64,000 nucleotides of DNA from GCA-2706205 sp964215955. Its GTDB lineage: Bacteria > Bdellovibrionota > Bacteriovoracia > Bacteriovoracales > Bacteriovoracaceae. The translations under genes were made by a program, and so were the position numbers. The stretch covers positions 124,001-188,000 of the forward strand of contig CAXPDR010000017.1 in assembly GCA_964215955.1 (NCBI GenBank), read 5' to 3'. The notes under the pieces were generated by a model. The model had not been told where the DNA came from. It searched no databases and saw nothing but the letters and a program-made list of their open reading frames with translations. How positions within the stretch are numbered: the first letter of the stretch is position 1; each line of letters opens with the position of its first letter. Below are positions 25,252 to 33,793 of the stretch, piece after piece.

Positions 25252-25827
25252 ATGAGACTTACATCAAAAGGCCGTTACGCAGTTAGAGCTATGCTTGATC
25301 TTACTTTCCACTCAAATGGAAATCCAGTAAGACTTCAAGAAATCTCTTCAAGACAAGCAATTTCACTACACTATTTAGAGCAACTTTTCAGAAAGCTAAG
25401 AACTGGAAGAGTTGTTAAGTCTGTTAGAGGACCAGGTGGTGGTTATGTACTAGCTAGAAGCATGGATGAAATTTCTGTTAAAGATATTTTAGAGTGTGTT
25501 GGTGAAAACATTAACCCTGCAAGAGACATCTCTGGACTTCCAAGTTCTGGTGTCGAAGTTAAAACTCAAGAAGGTGAAACGACTAAAATCGACACTACAG
25601 AGTTTCAATTAACTAGAGGATTCTTCGAAAACCTTGGTATTTTAATGCAAGAGTACTTAACAACAACTACTCTTGGAGATCTTTCTAGAAAGTCTAGAGA
25701 AATCAACATTAATAACACTGAAAATGATACGGCCATCAATAATATTGCAGCTACAGCTAATAATGAGCATGCTAATAATGAGATCGCTTCTGTGATCAGA
25801 CCTTCATTAGGTGAAATTAATCAATAA
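25252..25827 (+). CDS. Rrf2-family regulator, IscR-like but without cluster cysteines
   Basis: A 191-residue Rrf2 winged-helix regulator. The DNA-binding half is close to IscR: MRLTSKGRYAVRAMLDL (1-17), ISLHYLEQLFRKLR (37-50) and SVRGPGGGYVLAR (57-69). In IscR three Cys (C-x5-C-x5-C) hold a [2Fe-2S] cluster; here the corresponding segment (about 85-115) has none, and Cys82 is the only Cys in the protein. The C-terminus from about 152 is an Asn/Ala-rich tail. Codon use is strongly biased to a few codons, like fusA, which suggests high expression. GGAGGA precedes the ATG. A cysteine desulfurase gene follows after 69 bases, consistent with regulation of iron-sulfur or sulfur metabolism. Confidence 0.88.
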   Translation: MRLTSKGRYAVRAMLDLTFHSNGNPVRLQEISSRQAISLHYLEQLFRKLRTGRVVKSVRGPGGGYVLARSMDEISVKDILECVGENINPARDISGLPSSGVEVKTQEGETTKIDTTEFQLTRGFFENLGILMQEYLTTTTLGDLSRKSREININNTENDTAINNIAATANNEHANNEIASVIRPSLGEINQ

Positions 25828-25896
25828 TTTGATTAATTAAAACTGAATATAATTTTAATGCTGCCAAAATAATTAAATTTAGGTAATTATAAAGGC

Positions 25897-27003
25897 ATGA
25901 TAAAAAGAAGAATATATTTAGATTATAATGCGACATCCCCACTTTCCTCAAATGCTTTAAGTTTTTTGGGTAGTGGGGATTTTTATTTTGCTAATCCTTC
26001 ATCTCAACATCAAAGTGGAAAATCCCTCAATAAAAAGATCAAAGAGTCTGAAACATTTCTTAAAAATTATTTTAATTTAGATGAAAGTTTTTATGTTCTT
26101 TTTCATTCGGGCGCAACTGAAGGTATGAATTCATTTTTTCATAGCTTAGGTAAAGAAGATACTTTTGTGTACAGTTCAACGGATCATTCCCTTGTATTTT
26201 CCATTGCAAAGAGGCTTGAATCAAAAGGAGTCGAAACCATTAAGATTGAGGTGGATGGAAACGGTCTTATTGATGTGAACTCATGTATTAACACAATTAA
26301 TAATAGGGAACATAAAGGTATTTGTTGGTTTAATTTTACCTGGATGAATAATGAGACTGGCATTTGTTGGAACTTATCTCAAGCGGATGAAATAAAAAAT
26401 AAAACAGATGCATTCATTCATGTCGATGCAGTACAAACTCCCGGGAAAATCGAAGGGTATCAAAGCTTATTGAGTAGTTTGGATGCCTATAGTTATTCAG
26501 GTCATAAATTTGGAGCTCTGAAAGGATGTGGTTTTAGTTTTTTTAAAAGAAATAATCATTTCTCTCCCTTGGTTTTAGGTGGTGGGCAGCAGAACGACCT
26601 AAGGTCAGGAACGTTAAATACCTATGGTATTTTGTCTATTTGTAATGCCTTAAAAGATTTGAAAAATTATGATTTTCGCGAAATTAAAAAATATAAAAAT
26701 ACGCTTATTGATATTATCTCAAAAAATCAGCATATGAGAATTATTGAAAACTCTTCCTTTAATACAATTTTATTTTATCATGAAGTAAAAAAAGCTGATG
26801 CTATGTTTATCTTGTTTGATTTGGAAGGACTTGATGTTTCTATGGGCTCTGCTTGTAGTTCAGGTAGCTTTACGAAAAGTCATGTCTTAGAAGCCATGGG
26901 GATGCATAAGTTCTCAGGAAATAGTTTAAGAGTATCTCTAGGTCCGGAATCACTTCAAAACGATCTTTTTTCTAGGTTTGAAGCAGTACTGAGTCGCTTG
27001 TGA
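25897..27003 (+). CDS. Cysteine desulfurase (NifS/IscS type)
   Basis: A 368-residue PLP class V enzyme that takes sulfur from cysteine for iron-sulfur clusters or thio-modifications. Motifs: YLDYNATSPLS (7-17), HSGATEGMNSF, HVDAVQTPGK, PLP lysine Lys204 in SYSGHKFGALKG, RSGTLNT, and the persulfide Cys320 in MGSACSSGSF. The placement behind an IscR-like regulator mirrors isc operons, but no IscU, IscA or HscBA gene follows in the window. It may therefore serve tRNA thiolation or another acceptor. Stop codon overlaps the next start as GTGA. Confidence 0.93.
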   Translation: MIKRRIYLDYNATSPLSSNALSFLGSGDFYFANPSSQHQSGKSLNKKIKESETFLKNYFNLDESFYVLFHSGATEGMNSFFHSLGKEDTFVYSSTDHSLVFSIAKRLESKGVETIKIEVDGNGLIDVNSCINTINNREHKGICWFNFTWMNNETGICWNLSQADEIKNKTDAFIHVDAVQTPGKIEGYQSLLSSLDAYSYSGHKFGALKGCGFSFFKRNNHFSPLVLGGGQQNDLRSGTLNTYGILSICNALKDLKNYDFREIKKYKNTLIDIISKNQHMRIIENSSFNTILFYHEVKKADAMFILFDLEGLDVSMGSACSSGSFTKSHVLEAMGMHKFSGNSLRVSLGPESLQNDLFSRFEAVLSRL

Positions 27004-27812
27004 ACATTCAAACGACACACGTTGGTTCCTTGCCATTTACTGATCTAAAGGAAGCTCTAGCTTATACTTTTCAGTATGATTTACCGGTTTTATTTACTCT
27101 TCCAAGTTTAGGGAAAGAGCATTTTATGGGAGCCGATCTTTGCTATCAATTAGGTATATTAAATTCTATAAATCCGAAAGGTGGATTAGAAATAAATGAG
27201 GGTGAAAGCTTTAAACCCATAACGCCATTTTTTTCTAAAGAATTTTTTAATGCTAAAGGGAATAGAGAATTTAAATATCAGATTATTGGGCCTTATACTT
27301 TATCTAAGATGCTTTCAAATAACCAACTGACTTTAAAACAGCTAAGTGAAAAATTAATTCCTTCAATAAAAGCTTTAATTCATAATTTGGGCCAAGATGG
27401 ATTAACCCTTTTCTCATTTGATGAGCCTCTGATCTATCAAGCAAATACAGAAGAGCTTAAAATTGTGAAAGATTTTATAACTGAACTAACAAGTGATGGT
27501 GTTCATTTTAGTGTGCATATTTGTTCGGATATTCCGATTGAAACCTGCCAAAAATTAGGTGTAGCCCTAAACTTAGATATTTCTATACTTAAATCTGGAT
27601 ATCAAGCCTATCTTCCCTATATAAATGTTATTGGGTTAAATGAAGGAATCTTAAATTTGCAAGAATTTGTAGGCACAAATTCTTCTAAATATTTAGGAAA
27701 CATTTATATTTCCCCTGCATGTGGACTATATGGTAGGGCAACAGATTTTTGTCATCGTATTTTAAATAACTTAAGAGAATCTAAAGAGAAATGTATTGCT
27801 GCTAAAATTTAG
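27000..27812 (+). CDS. MetE/UROD-fold protein, short methionine-synthase-like
   Basis: A 270-residue barrel related to the C-terminal half of cobalamin-independent methionine synthase. Seen: THVGSLPF at the N-terminus, IIGPYTLSKML, FSFDEPLIY, the zinc-ligand pair HIC in VHICSD, and the zinc-ligand Cys in SPACGLYGR, matching the DPDCGLKTR block of MetE. No N-terminal folate domain is present, as in archaeal-type MetE that use other methyl donors. It starts at GTG overlapping the cysteine desulfurase stop, so the two are co-translated. A methyl transfer to a thiol substrate is a reasonable reading; donor and acceptor are unknown. Confidence 0.75.
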   Translation: MNIQTTHVGSLPFTDLKEALAYTFQYDLPVLFTLPSLGKEHFMGADLCYQLGILNSINPKGGLEINEGESFKPITPFFSKEFFNAKGNREFKYQIIGPYTLSKMLSNNQLTLKQLSEKLIPSIKALIHNLGQDGLTLFSFDEPLIYQANTEELKIVKDFITELTSDGVHFSVHICSDIPIETCQKLGVALNLDISILKSGYQAYLPYINVIGLNEGILNLQEFVGTNSSKYLGNIYISPACGLYGRATDFCHRILNNLRESKEKCIAAKI

Positions 27813-27831
27813 GTGAATTAAAATAGTCTTC

Positions 27832-28218
27832 ATGAAAAGAATCTTATTGTGCGATGATGAAAAAGATATTCGCGATGTCATTGAAATGATGCTTGAAATC
27901 GAACTTAATGATGGTGTTGAGGTTGTGCATGCAGAAAATGGGCATGAGGGGATCGAGCGTTTAAAAGATTCAGAAAAATTTGATTTAATAATTTGCGATA
28001 TGAATATGCCCCAATTAAAAGGGGTTGAAGTCTACAACTTTAACCGTGATCATAATCGAGTGCCGTTTTTACTTTTAAGTGCTGACTGCGAGGAAGATAT
28101 TAAAACTTTTAATGGTTTTGATTCCTGTTTAAGATCAAACTACATTCAAAAGCCTTGGAAGAAAAATGACTTTTTTGACAAAGTTAAAGCTTTTTTATTT
28201 CAAGATCTGGCTGCTTAA
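27832..28218 (+). CDS. Single-domain response regulator
   Basis: A 128-residue receiver-only protein: acidic pocket CDDE (Asp8/Asp9), phosphorylation site Asp56 in ICDMNMPQLKG, switch Ser in LLLSAD, and Lys in IQKPW. No effector domain is attached. It follows the MetE-like gene by 19 bases and may be in the same transcript. It converges with the next gene, overlapping it by 4 bases at the stops. It is the second of three receiver-only proteins in the window and has no adjacent kinase. Confidence 0.9.
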   Translation: MKRILLCDDEKDIRDVIEMMLEIELNDGVEVVHAENGHEGIERLKDSEKFDLIICDMNMPQLKGVEVYNFNRDHNRVPFLLLSADCEEDIKTFNGFDSCLRSNYIQKPWKKNDFFDKVKAFLFQDLAA

Positions 28219-28853
28219 TATTCAATTTTGTCTAAATCTATATCTCCGGCAATACTCACGCCTTTAACCGCTTTATTTGCCTCTTCATCTTTTATAAATG
28301 GGAATCTTAACTCCTGCATTCCTTCAAATTTCTCTTCAAAGGCAATTGTTATGGTTTTTGGAACGAACTCTTGTAAAGATTGAACATAATAGTGTGGAGG
28401 TAGAGCCTTCAAGGTCTCTAAAACCGCTTCGTCATCAGTTTCAGTAAAATCATGGCCGATAGGGGATTTAGACGCATTTTTTACAATTAATGCACCTTTG
28501 ATCTTATCCTTAGGAAGGTCATTGGTATTTGCCCATGTAGAGAAATTGAAAAAATCTATATGGAAAGTAGAATTTCCGTATTTTAACTTTCTTGGCAAGG
28601 CCATTTTTTGAAGAAACTTTCTTGAAGTATCATCCTTAGCCTTTCTAATGAGTTTTTCTAATAAATAACTATTTTCAACCCTAATGATATAGTGACCAGG
28701 ATCCTTTCCTGACATATATAGAAAATAATTGAATGCCAACGAGTACAGAGTATATAACTTCTGCTGCGATAGGTGGACATGGTTAGCTTCAACTTCAACT
28801 AAGGACTTTACGCCCTCATACATAACTTCTTTCGATAAATTTCTTTGTGCCAT
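28215..28853 (-). CDS. Protein of unknown function, possibly PilZ-unrelated cytoplasmic regulator
   Basis: About 212 residues if started at the ATG at 28853 (MAQRNLSKEV); a TTG at 28892 would extend it by 13 residues. I do not recognise the family. It is mixed alpha/beta, rich in Lys and Asp/Glu, without signal peptide, membrane helix or obvious catalytic motif. On its own strand TTGCAA, 18 bases, TATATT lie immediately before the 28853 ATG, so the mRNA may be leaderless, and no ribosome site is visible. It is divergent from fusA with about 125 bases between them. Confidence 0.6.
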   Translation of the reverse strand: MAQRNLSKEVMYEGVKSLVEVEANHVHLSQQKLYTLYSLAFNYFLYMSGKDPGHYIIRVENSYLLEKLIRKAKDDTSRKFLQKMALPRKLKYGNSTFHIDFFNFSTWANTNDLPKDKIKGALIVKNASKSPIGHDFTETDDEAVLETLKALPPHYYVQSLQEFVPKTITIAFEEKFEGMQELRFPFIKDEEANKAVKGVSIAGDIDLDKIEY

Positions 28854-28896
28854 GTGTGAAATATAATATGAAAGCTTAATATTTTGCAACAAAAAA

Positions 28897-28925
28897 TTGA
28901 CTCTTATTATTTTTTTCCATAATAT
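28897..28925 (+). promoter_or_regulatory. Candidate sigma-70 promoter of fusA
   Basis: TTGACT (28897-28902), 17-base spacer, TAATAT (28920-28925), about 55 bases before the fusA ATG. The ribosome site GTTGGAG sits at about 28968-28974. The spacing is optimal; the -10 matches four of six. Confidence 0.5.
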
Positions 28926-28979
28926 TCAGCATAAAATTATTGATAGTTTAAACTACGTTATAGAATCGTTGGAGTTAAA

Positions 28980-31142
28980 ATGAAACATTTACCTAAGACG
29001 AGAAATATTGGGATTTCAGCCCATATTGACTCGGGAAAAACAACACTTACAGAAAGAATCCTTTTCTACTGTGACATGATCCACAAAATCGAAGATGTTC
29101 GTGGTGGTGGTGATGGCGCAAAGATGGACCACATGGAGCTAGAGAAAGAAAAAGGTATTACTATTACATCTGCTGCTACTACAGTTAATTGGCACGGATA
29201 TGATAAGAAAGGTATTACTTTTGCAGAAGGTGATGGAAAATCAATCAAAATCAATATTATCGATACTCCGGGCCACGTTGACTTTACAGTTGAGGTTGAG
29301 AGATCTTTAAGAGTTTTAGATGGTGCGATTCTAGTTCTTTGTTCTGTTTCTGGGGTTCAAGCTCAGTCAATTACAGTTGATAGACAAATGAAAAGATATA
29401 ATGTTCCAAGACTTGCTTTCCTTAATAAAATGGACAGAATGGGTGCTGGAGCTGAAAAAGGTGCAAGTGAATTAAGAGATAAATTAAATCACAATGCTGT
29501 TCTTATGCAAATTCCTATTGGAGCAGAAGAAAATTTTGCTGGTGTTGTTGATCTAGTAACTAAGCAAGCAATTTATTTTGACGGTGATAACGGTGAAAAC
29601 GTTAGAATTGAAGAATGTCCAGCTGAATTAGTTGAGGCTATGGAAGAGAAAAGAGCAGAAATGATCGATAACGTAGCTGCTTTTGATGATGATATCATGG
29701 AAAAATACTTAGAAGGTGAAGAGCCGACTGAGGAAGAGTTACACAAGTGTATTAGAGCTGGTGTTAACTCATTAGAGCTTACTCCTGTATTTATGGGATC
29801 AGCTTTCAAAAATAAAGGTGTTCAGCCATTATTAAACGCTGTTGCAAGATACTTACCTTCTCCGATTTCTTGTGAGAAGCCAGTTGCAATCAGAGAAACT
29901 AAAGATGGTGATGAGAAATTTACTCTTGAGCCAGACTTTGAAAAGCCACTTGTCTGTATGGCATTCAAAATTACTGATGAGCAGTTTGGACAGCTTACTT
30001 ATACAAGAATCTATCAAGGTGTTTTAAATAAAGGTGATACTGTTTATAACACTAGAGAGAAGAAGAAATTAAGAGTTGGTAGAATGGTTAGAATGAATTC
30101 TAATGATAGAGAGAATATTGATTCAGCTGGTGCTGGTGATATCATCGCTATGGTTGGTGTTGACTGTGCTTCAGGGGATACTTTTGTTGCTGATGACAAT
30201 CTATTAAATGTGTCTTGTGAAGGTATGCACGTTCCAATTCCAGTTATTGAGCTTTCAATTAAAGCAAAAGATAAAGATCAACAAGCTAAAATGTCTAAAG
30301 GTCTTGCAAGATTTAGAAAAGAAGATCCTACATTCCACGTTTTCACTGATGAAGAGTCTGGGGAAACAAGAATTGCAGGTATGGGTGAACTTCACCTTGA
30401 AATCTATGTAGAAAGACTAAAAAGAGAGTATAAAGCGGAAGTTGAAGTTGGTGCTCCTCAAGTTAACTATAGAGAGACTATCAGACAAGAAGCTAATTTT
30501 GACTATACTCATAAGAAGCAAACGGGTGGTTCTGGTCAATTTGGTCAGGTTGTTGGTGTTATTAGACCACTTACAGCTGAAAGAAAAGAAAGAGAAGATC
30601 AAAACTTTTCATTCAAAAACAATATCAAAGGTGGATCGATTCCTTCTGAATTTATTGGTGCTTGTGAAAAAGGTTTCGAAGACGTTATGGATAAAGGACC
30701 TCTTGCAGCGTTCCCATTAATTAACGTTGAAGTCGATCTAAATGATGGTAAATATCACGATGTCGATTCATCAGATATGGCCTTCAGAATTGCATCTCGT
30801 CAAGCAATGAGACAAGGTATTTCTAAAGCAGATGCTGTTTTACTTGAGCCATATATGCAAGTTCAAGTTGAAACTCCAGATGATTACCAAGGTTTCGTTA
30901 TTGGTGACCTTTCTTCAAGAAGAGGTTTAATTCAAGGTTCTGAATCTGCAGCTGGTGGTGAGACTATCGTTAACGCTCAGGTTCCTTTATCAGAAATGTT
31001 TGGATATATGACGGACTTAAGATCTGGTACTGCTGGTAAAGCAACTTATTCTATGGAATTTGCAGAATACAAAGAGTGTCCTGCTAATATCCAAGAAGAA
31101 GTAATTAAAGCAAGAAAGGAAAAATTGGCTCAAGAAGAGTAG
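28980..31142 (+). CDS. fusA: Elongation factor G (spdEFG1/mitochondrial-like type)
   Basis: A 720-residue translational GTPase catalysing ribosomal translocation. G1 is AHIDSGKTT (14-22), with Ser where most bacterial EF-G have Ala; G3 is DTPGHVDF, G4 NKMD. This P-loop and the short insertion before G3 (about residues 78-95, KKGITFAEGDGKS) resemble the EF-G subgroup found in spirochaetes, planctomycetes, delta-proteobacteria and mitochondria. Codon use is the most biased in the window, as expected for an abundant protein. It stands alone rather than in a str operon with rpsL/rpsG/tuf, and ends in a strong terminator. Confidence 0.95.
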   Translation: MKHLPKTRNIGISAHIDSGKTTLTERILFYCDMIHKIEDVRGGGDGAKMDHMELEKEKGITITSAATTVNWHGYDKKGITFAEGDGKSIKINIIDTPGHVDFTVEVERSLRVLDGAILVLCSVSGVQAQSITVDRQMKRYNVPRLAFLNKMDRMGAGAEKGASELRDKLNHNAVLMQIPIGAEENFAGVVDLVTKQAIYFDGDNGENVRIEECPAELVEAMEEKRAEMIDNVAAFDDDIMEKYLEGEEPTEEELHKCIRAGVNSLELTPVFMGSAFKNKGVQPLLNAVARYLPSPISCEKPVAIRETKDGDEKFTLEPDFEKPLVCMAFKITDEQFGQLTYTRIYQGVLNKGDTVYNTREKKKLRVGRMVRMNSNDRENIDSAGAGDIIAMVGVDCASGDTFVADDNLLNVSCEGMHVPIPVIELSIKAKDKDQQAKMSKGLARFRKEDPTFHVFTDEESGETRIAGMGELHLEIYVERLKREYKAEVEVGAPQVNYRETIRQEANFDYTHKKQTGGSGQFGQVVGVIRPLTAERKEREDQNFSFKNNIKGGSIPSEFIGACEKGFEDVMDKGPLAAFPLINVEVDLNDGKYHDVDSSDMAFRIASRQAMRQGISKADAVLLEPYMQVQVETPDDYQGFVIGDLSSRRGLIQGSESAAGGETIVNAQVPLSEMFGYMTDLRSGTAGKATYSMEFAEYKECPANIQEEVIKARKEKLAQEE

Positions 31143-31180
31143 GATTACTTTTTTCGAAAGATTTTTCAAAAGTTTATAGG

Positions 31181-31207
31181 GCCCAATCTTCGGATTGGGC
31201 TTTTTTT
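31181..31207 (+). terminator. Rho-independent terminator after fusA
   Basis: Perfect 8-bp stem GCCCAATC/GATTGGGC closed by a stable C(TTCG)G tetraloop (31181-31200), followed by seven T. Confidence 0.95.
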
Positions 31208-31304
31208 ATTCCCATTTTATAGGAAACTTAAAAAATACTAATTTAAAATTTTCTTATCAACATAAAAACAAATACTTATAGGTTATTTAAAATTGCAGAT
31301 TATT

Positions 31305-31331
31305 TAAATCAAATGAGTTCATTGCCGATAA
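31305..31331 (+). promoter_or_regulatory. Consensus sigma-28 (FliA) promoter
   Basis: TAAA at 31305-31308, exactly 15 bases, then GCCGATAA at 31324-31331: all twelve defined positions of the FliA consensus. It overlaps the first possible ATG (31313) of the following gene; transcription would begin near 31338, so translation may begin at the ATG at 31340 (leaderless) or 31358. Confidence 0.65.
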
Positions 31332-33709
31332 GAAATTTGATGAGCTACAGAATATTAATGACATTCATTTTTAGTGTTTTTTCTCTTTTGTTTTACACCC
31401 ATTATAAGTATCAACCGGGTGAAAGAAAAATAGCGTCTGTAGATAAAAATAATTACCTTTTAGATGATTTAGCCTTTAGTAAAGCAGCTTTTAATTTTGA
31501 ATTAATGGGCTTAGTGAACAAAGAGGATATTAGAAAAAATATATGGGAATTTGAAAAAATCAAATTTAGATTAGAGCAAAACCTTTATACAGAAGATCCT
31601 GACCTTATTTTTATGTCCAAAGCAGCATTGTTACGGTTTAATTTTGCAAGAGAAGCAGACAAGGAATTTCAAAAAAACTTTAAAGCTTTATTCTTTGAGG
31701 TTGAGCATTGTAAAACTGCTAAAAGTTGCATCTTTCAGTTAAATACTATGCTTAAAATTGCTGAGGATTTTAATATTCCTAAAATACTGAAAGTACTTGA
31801 TCTTAAAGTTACTACTTCTCCTTTTTCATTTTATTTAAAGCAAAATATTAAACCAGAAATACTAGACTTTGAAAGCGATGATGAGAGAAAAGCTTTTTCT
31901 TATATATATGACTCTGCCATTACTCATTTAAATTTTGAATATGAGTTAAATAGACCATTAAAACAAAATGAAGGAAAAGACCTTTTTCCTGAAAGAATTG
32001 ATCGGCCAACACTGAGTCAACTTGAGAACTTGCAAATACCAAACTTTTTAAATGAAGAAGATGAAAAAGATGAGGAAGAAGTTGATATAATTGATTATGT
32101 AATTGATACTAATTACAGTTTAGATTACCTGAAGTATCAAGTTAGTGTGTGGGATAATAGGAATACCATTCTTCAGCATTATTTAACCCGATTTCAAACA
32201 AAGCATTTATCTCGTTGGTTTCATAGTAGTCCTAATCAGGAATTAAGTTTAGATGCTTTAAAAAGATATTTTCAATTTGAGGTGAAACTTCCAACAAGGA
32301 ATGACTTCTTGTTTATTATTAAAAATGCCAATTTTGATAATAAATCAATGGTCGATAATCTCACGAGTTTGGTCGAAACATTTGAAAATCAAATTTATGC
32401 TTTCTTTCAGGAAAATATAGAGAAAGGACAACCTGAATCTCGGACAATTTCTTTTGAAGATGTTTTGAAAATTGAAAAAACACTTTACTTCAAGAATCAT
32501 TCAAACAAAAACTTTTATGGTTTTTTAAACCAGGTCTTTGTTGAATCAAACCTAATGGGAAAGGTCATTGAACAAAAACAATTTCATTTTGAAAATGTTA
32601 AAAAGGATAAAGTTATCTATGAAGGGCATTTTGAATTTTATAAAACACAGCAGGACTTAGACGAATCATGGCTTAGCAATATCTGTCAGGTGAGACAAGA
32701 GATTCGTAATCGACTTATACAAAGGTTTAAAAGTGCAGGGAAAAATCAAAAAGAATACTCAGTTCATATTAGAGGTTTAGCTAAGTTATCTTCTCCATAT
32801 TCTGGAATAAATTATGATTTTGAGCGAAATTGTAAAAGAGGTGAGAAAGTTAAGAAGGATAATCTCATTCATAAATTTGCTTTAAAAAAAGCTATAAATG
32901 CAGGAGCAGATGGGCTTATTATCGGGAAGTGGGGTTCCACACTAATTTCCGTATTAGGTTGGTTCGGTGCATTTAGAATAACTCAAGCCTTAATGAAAAA
33001 GTTTTTGTCCGAGTCAGCTAAAAAAGCGGCCGTATTTAATGCTAAAAATCTTCCTAGATGGAGTAAAGAGTGGTTTAGTTCAGGATTTAAATACAGACTA
33101 TTTCCTTTTCTTGCTGTTGATTATGCAATGAATTCTATTGTTATGGCCACTGTACGATCTACGGTTGCCTCTTCAATCGATCAGTCCACCGGACGAAGTC
33201 GTTCTTTTATGCGAAGCTTTCTAAGATACTTAGAGAACTATACAATAATGTATCTTTCTATCCCACCAGTTGCCTACTTTATGACAACAGGTGGTAGGCT
33301 AATGAACCCAGTTGTAAATGTTTATTCTAAGGTTAAAGGAGCTGTTCCTCCTAAGTTTAAACTTACTAACTCTCAAAAAGTTGGTAGTTTTGTTAAAGGA
33401 GCAATTGAAGGTGCAAAATTTAATGTTGTCGCTAGTGTTAGTTTTTTACCCGTATTTTATGTTTATGATATTTTATATTATTTTTCTAAAGATCAAAAAG
33501 TTGAACCAACTTTTGAACAAGCCTTCGAGCGTTTGACTGGAGCAATGAGTTGGACTTTTGTCTGGCAAGTGATGAACAATGTTGTTTCAAGAAGGTTTGG
33601 CCCTCCAAAGGCTCAAATGGAGAAACAAAACCCTGGTGAAAGAACCCGTAGGAATGAAGCTGAAGGTGCCGAGGGCGGTGGCGCTGAGGGTGGTGGAGCC
33701 GAAGGTTAA
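31313..33709 (+). CDS. Large membrane protein of unknown function
   Basis: Up to 798 residues; the true start may be Met10 or Met16 because a consensus FliA promoter overlaps the first codons. One N-terminal membrane helix (about 14-28), a long hydrophilic, acidic, mainly helical domain (about 35-520), then a C-terminal part with several hydrophobic segments (for example GSTLISVLGWFGAFRI, YLSIPPVAYFMTTGG and FNVVASVSFLPVFYVYDI). The last 20 residues are a GGGAEG repeat. No family recognised. If FliA-dependent it would be made with motility genes in the swimming (attack) phase of a predator. Terminator of fusA lies upstream, so it is an independent unit. Confidence 0.65.
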   Translation: MSSLPIRNLMSYRILMTFIFSVFSLLFYTHYKYQPGERKIASVDKNNYLLDDLAFSKAAFNFELMGLVNKEDIRKNIWEFEKIKFRLEQNLYTEDPDLIFMSKAALLRFNFAREADKEFQKNFKALFFEVEHCKTAKSCIFQLNTMLKIAEDFNIPKILKVLDLKVTTSPFSFYLKQNIKPEILDFESDDERKAFSYIYDSAITHLNFEYELNRPLKQNEGKDLFPERIDRPTLSQLENLQIPNFLNEEDEKDEEEVDIIDYVIDTNYSLDYLKYQVSVWDNRNTILQHYLTRFQTKHLSRWFHSSPNQELSLDALKRYFQFEVKLPTRNDFLFIIKNANFDNKSMVDNLTSLVETFENQIYAFFQENIEKGQPESRTISFEDVLKIEKTLYFKNHSNKNFYGFLNQVFVESNLMGKVIEQKQFHFENVKKDKVIYEGHFEFYKTQQDLDESWLSNICQVRQEIRNRLIQRFKSAGKNQKEYSVHIRGLAKLSSPYSGINYDFERNCKRGEKVKKDNLIHKFALKKAINAGADGLIIGKWGSTLISVLGWFGAFRITQALMKKFLSESAKKAAVFNAKNLPRWSKEWFSSGFKYRLFPFLAVDYAMNSIVMATVRSTVASSIDQSTGRSRSFMRSFLRYLENYTIMYLSIPPVAYFMTTGGRLMNPVVNVYSKVKGAVPPKFKLTNSQKVGSFVKGAIEGAKFNVVASVSFLPVFYVYDILYYFSKDQKVEPTFEQAFERLTGAMSWTFVWQVMNNVVSRRFGPPKAQMEKQNPGERTRRNEAEGAEGGGAEGGGAEG

Positions 33710-33793
33710 TCCTATCGTGTCTAGTATAAGTTTTACTAATATTTAAGTTTACAGATTCATTTAGGCATGATTTTATGTGTCAAAGGATGAATT

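Noticed and set aside
33660..33709. GGC/GAG-rich repeat at the end of the large membrane protein as a minisatellite
   Set aside because: Only about three short units; it simply encodes the GGGAEG tail.
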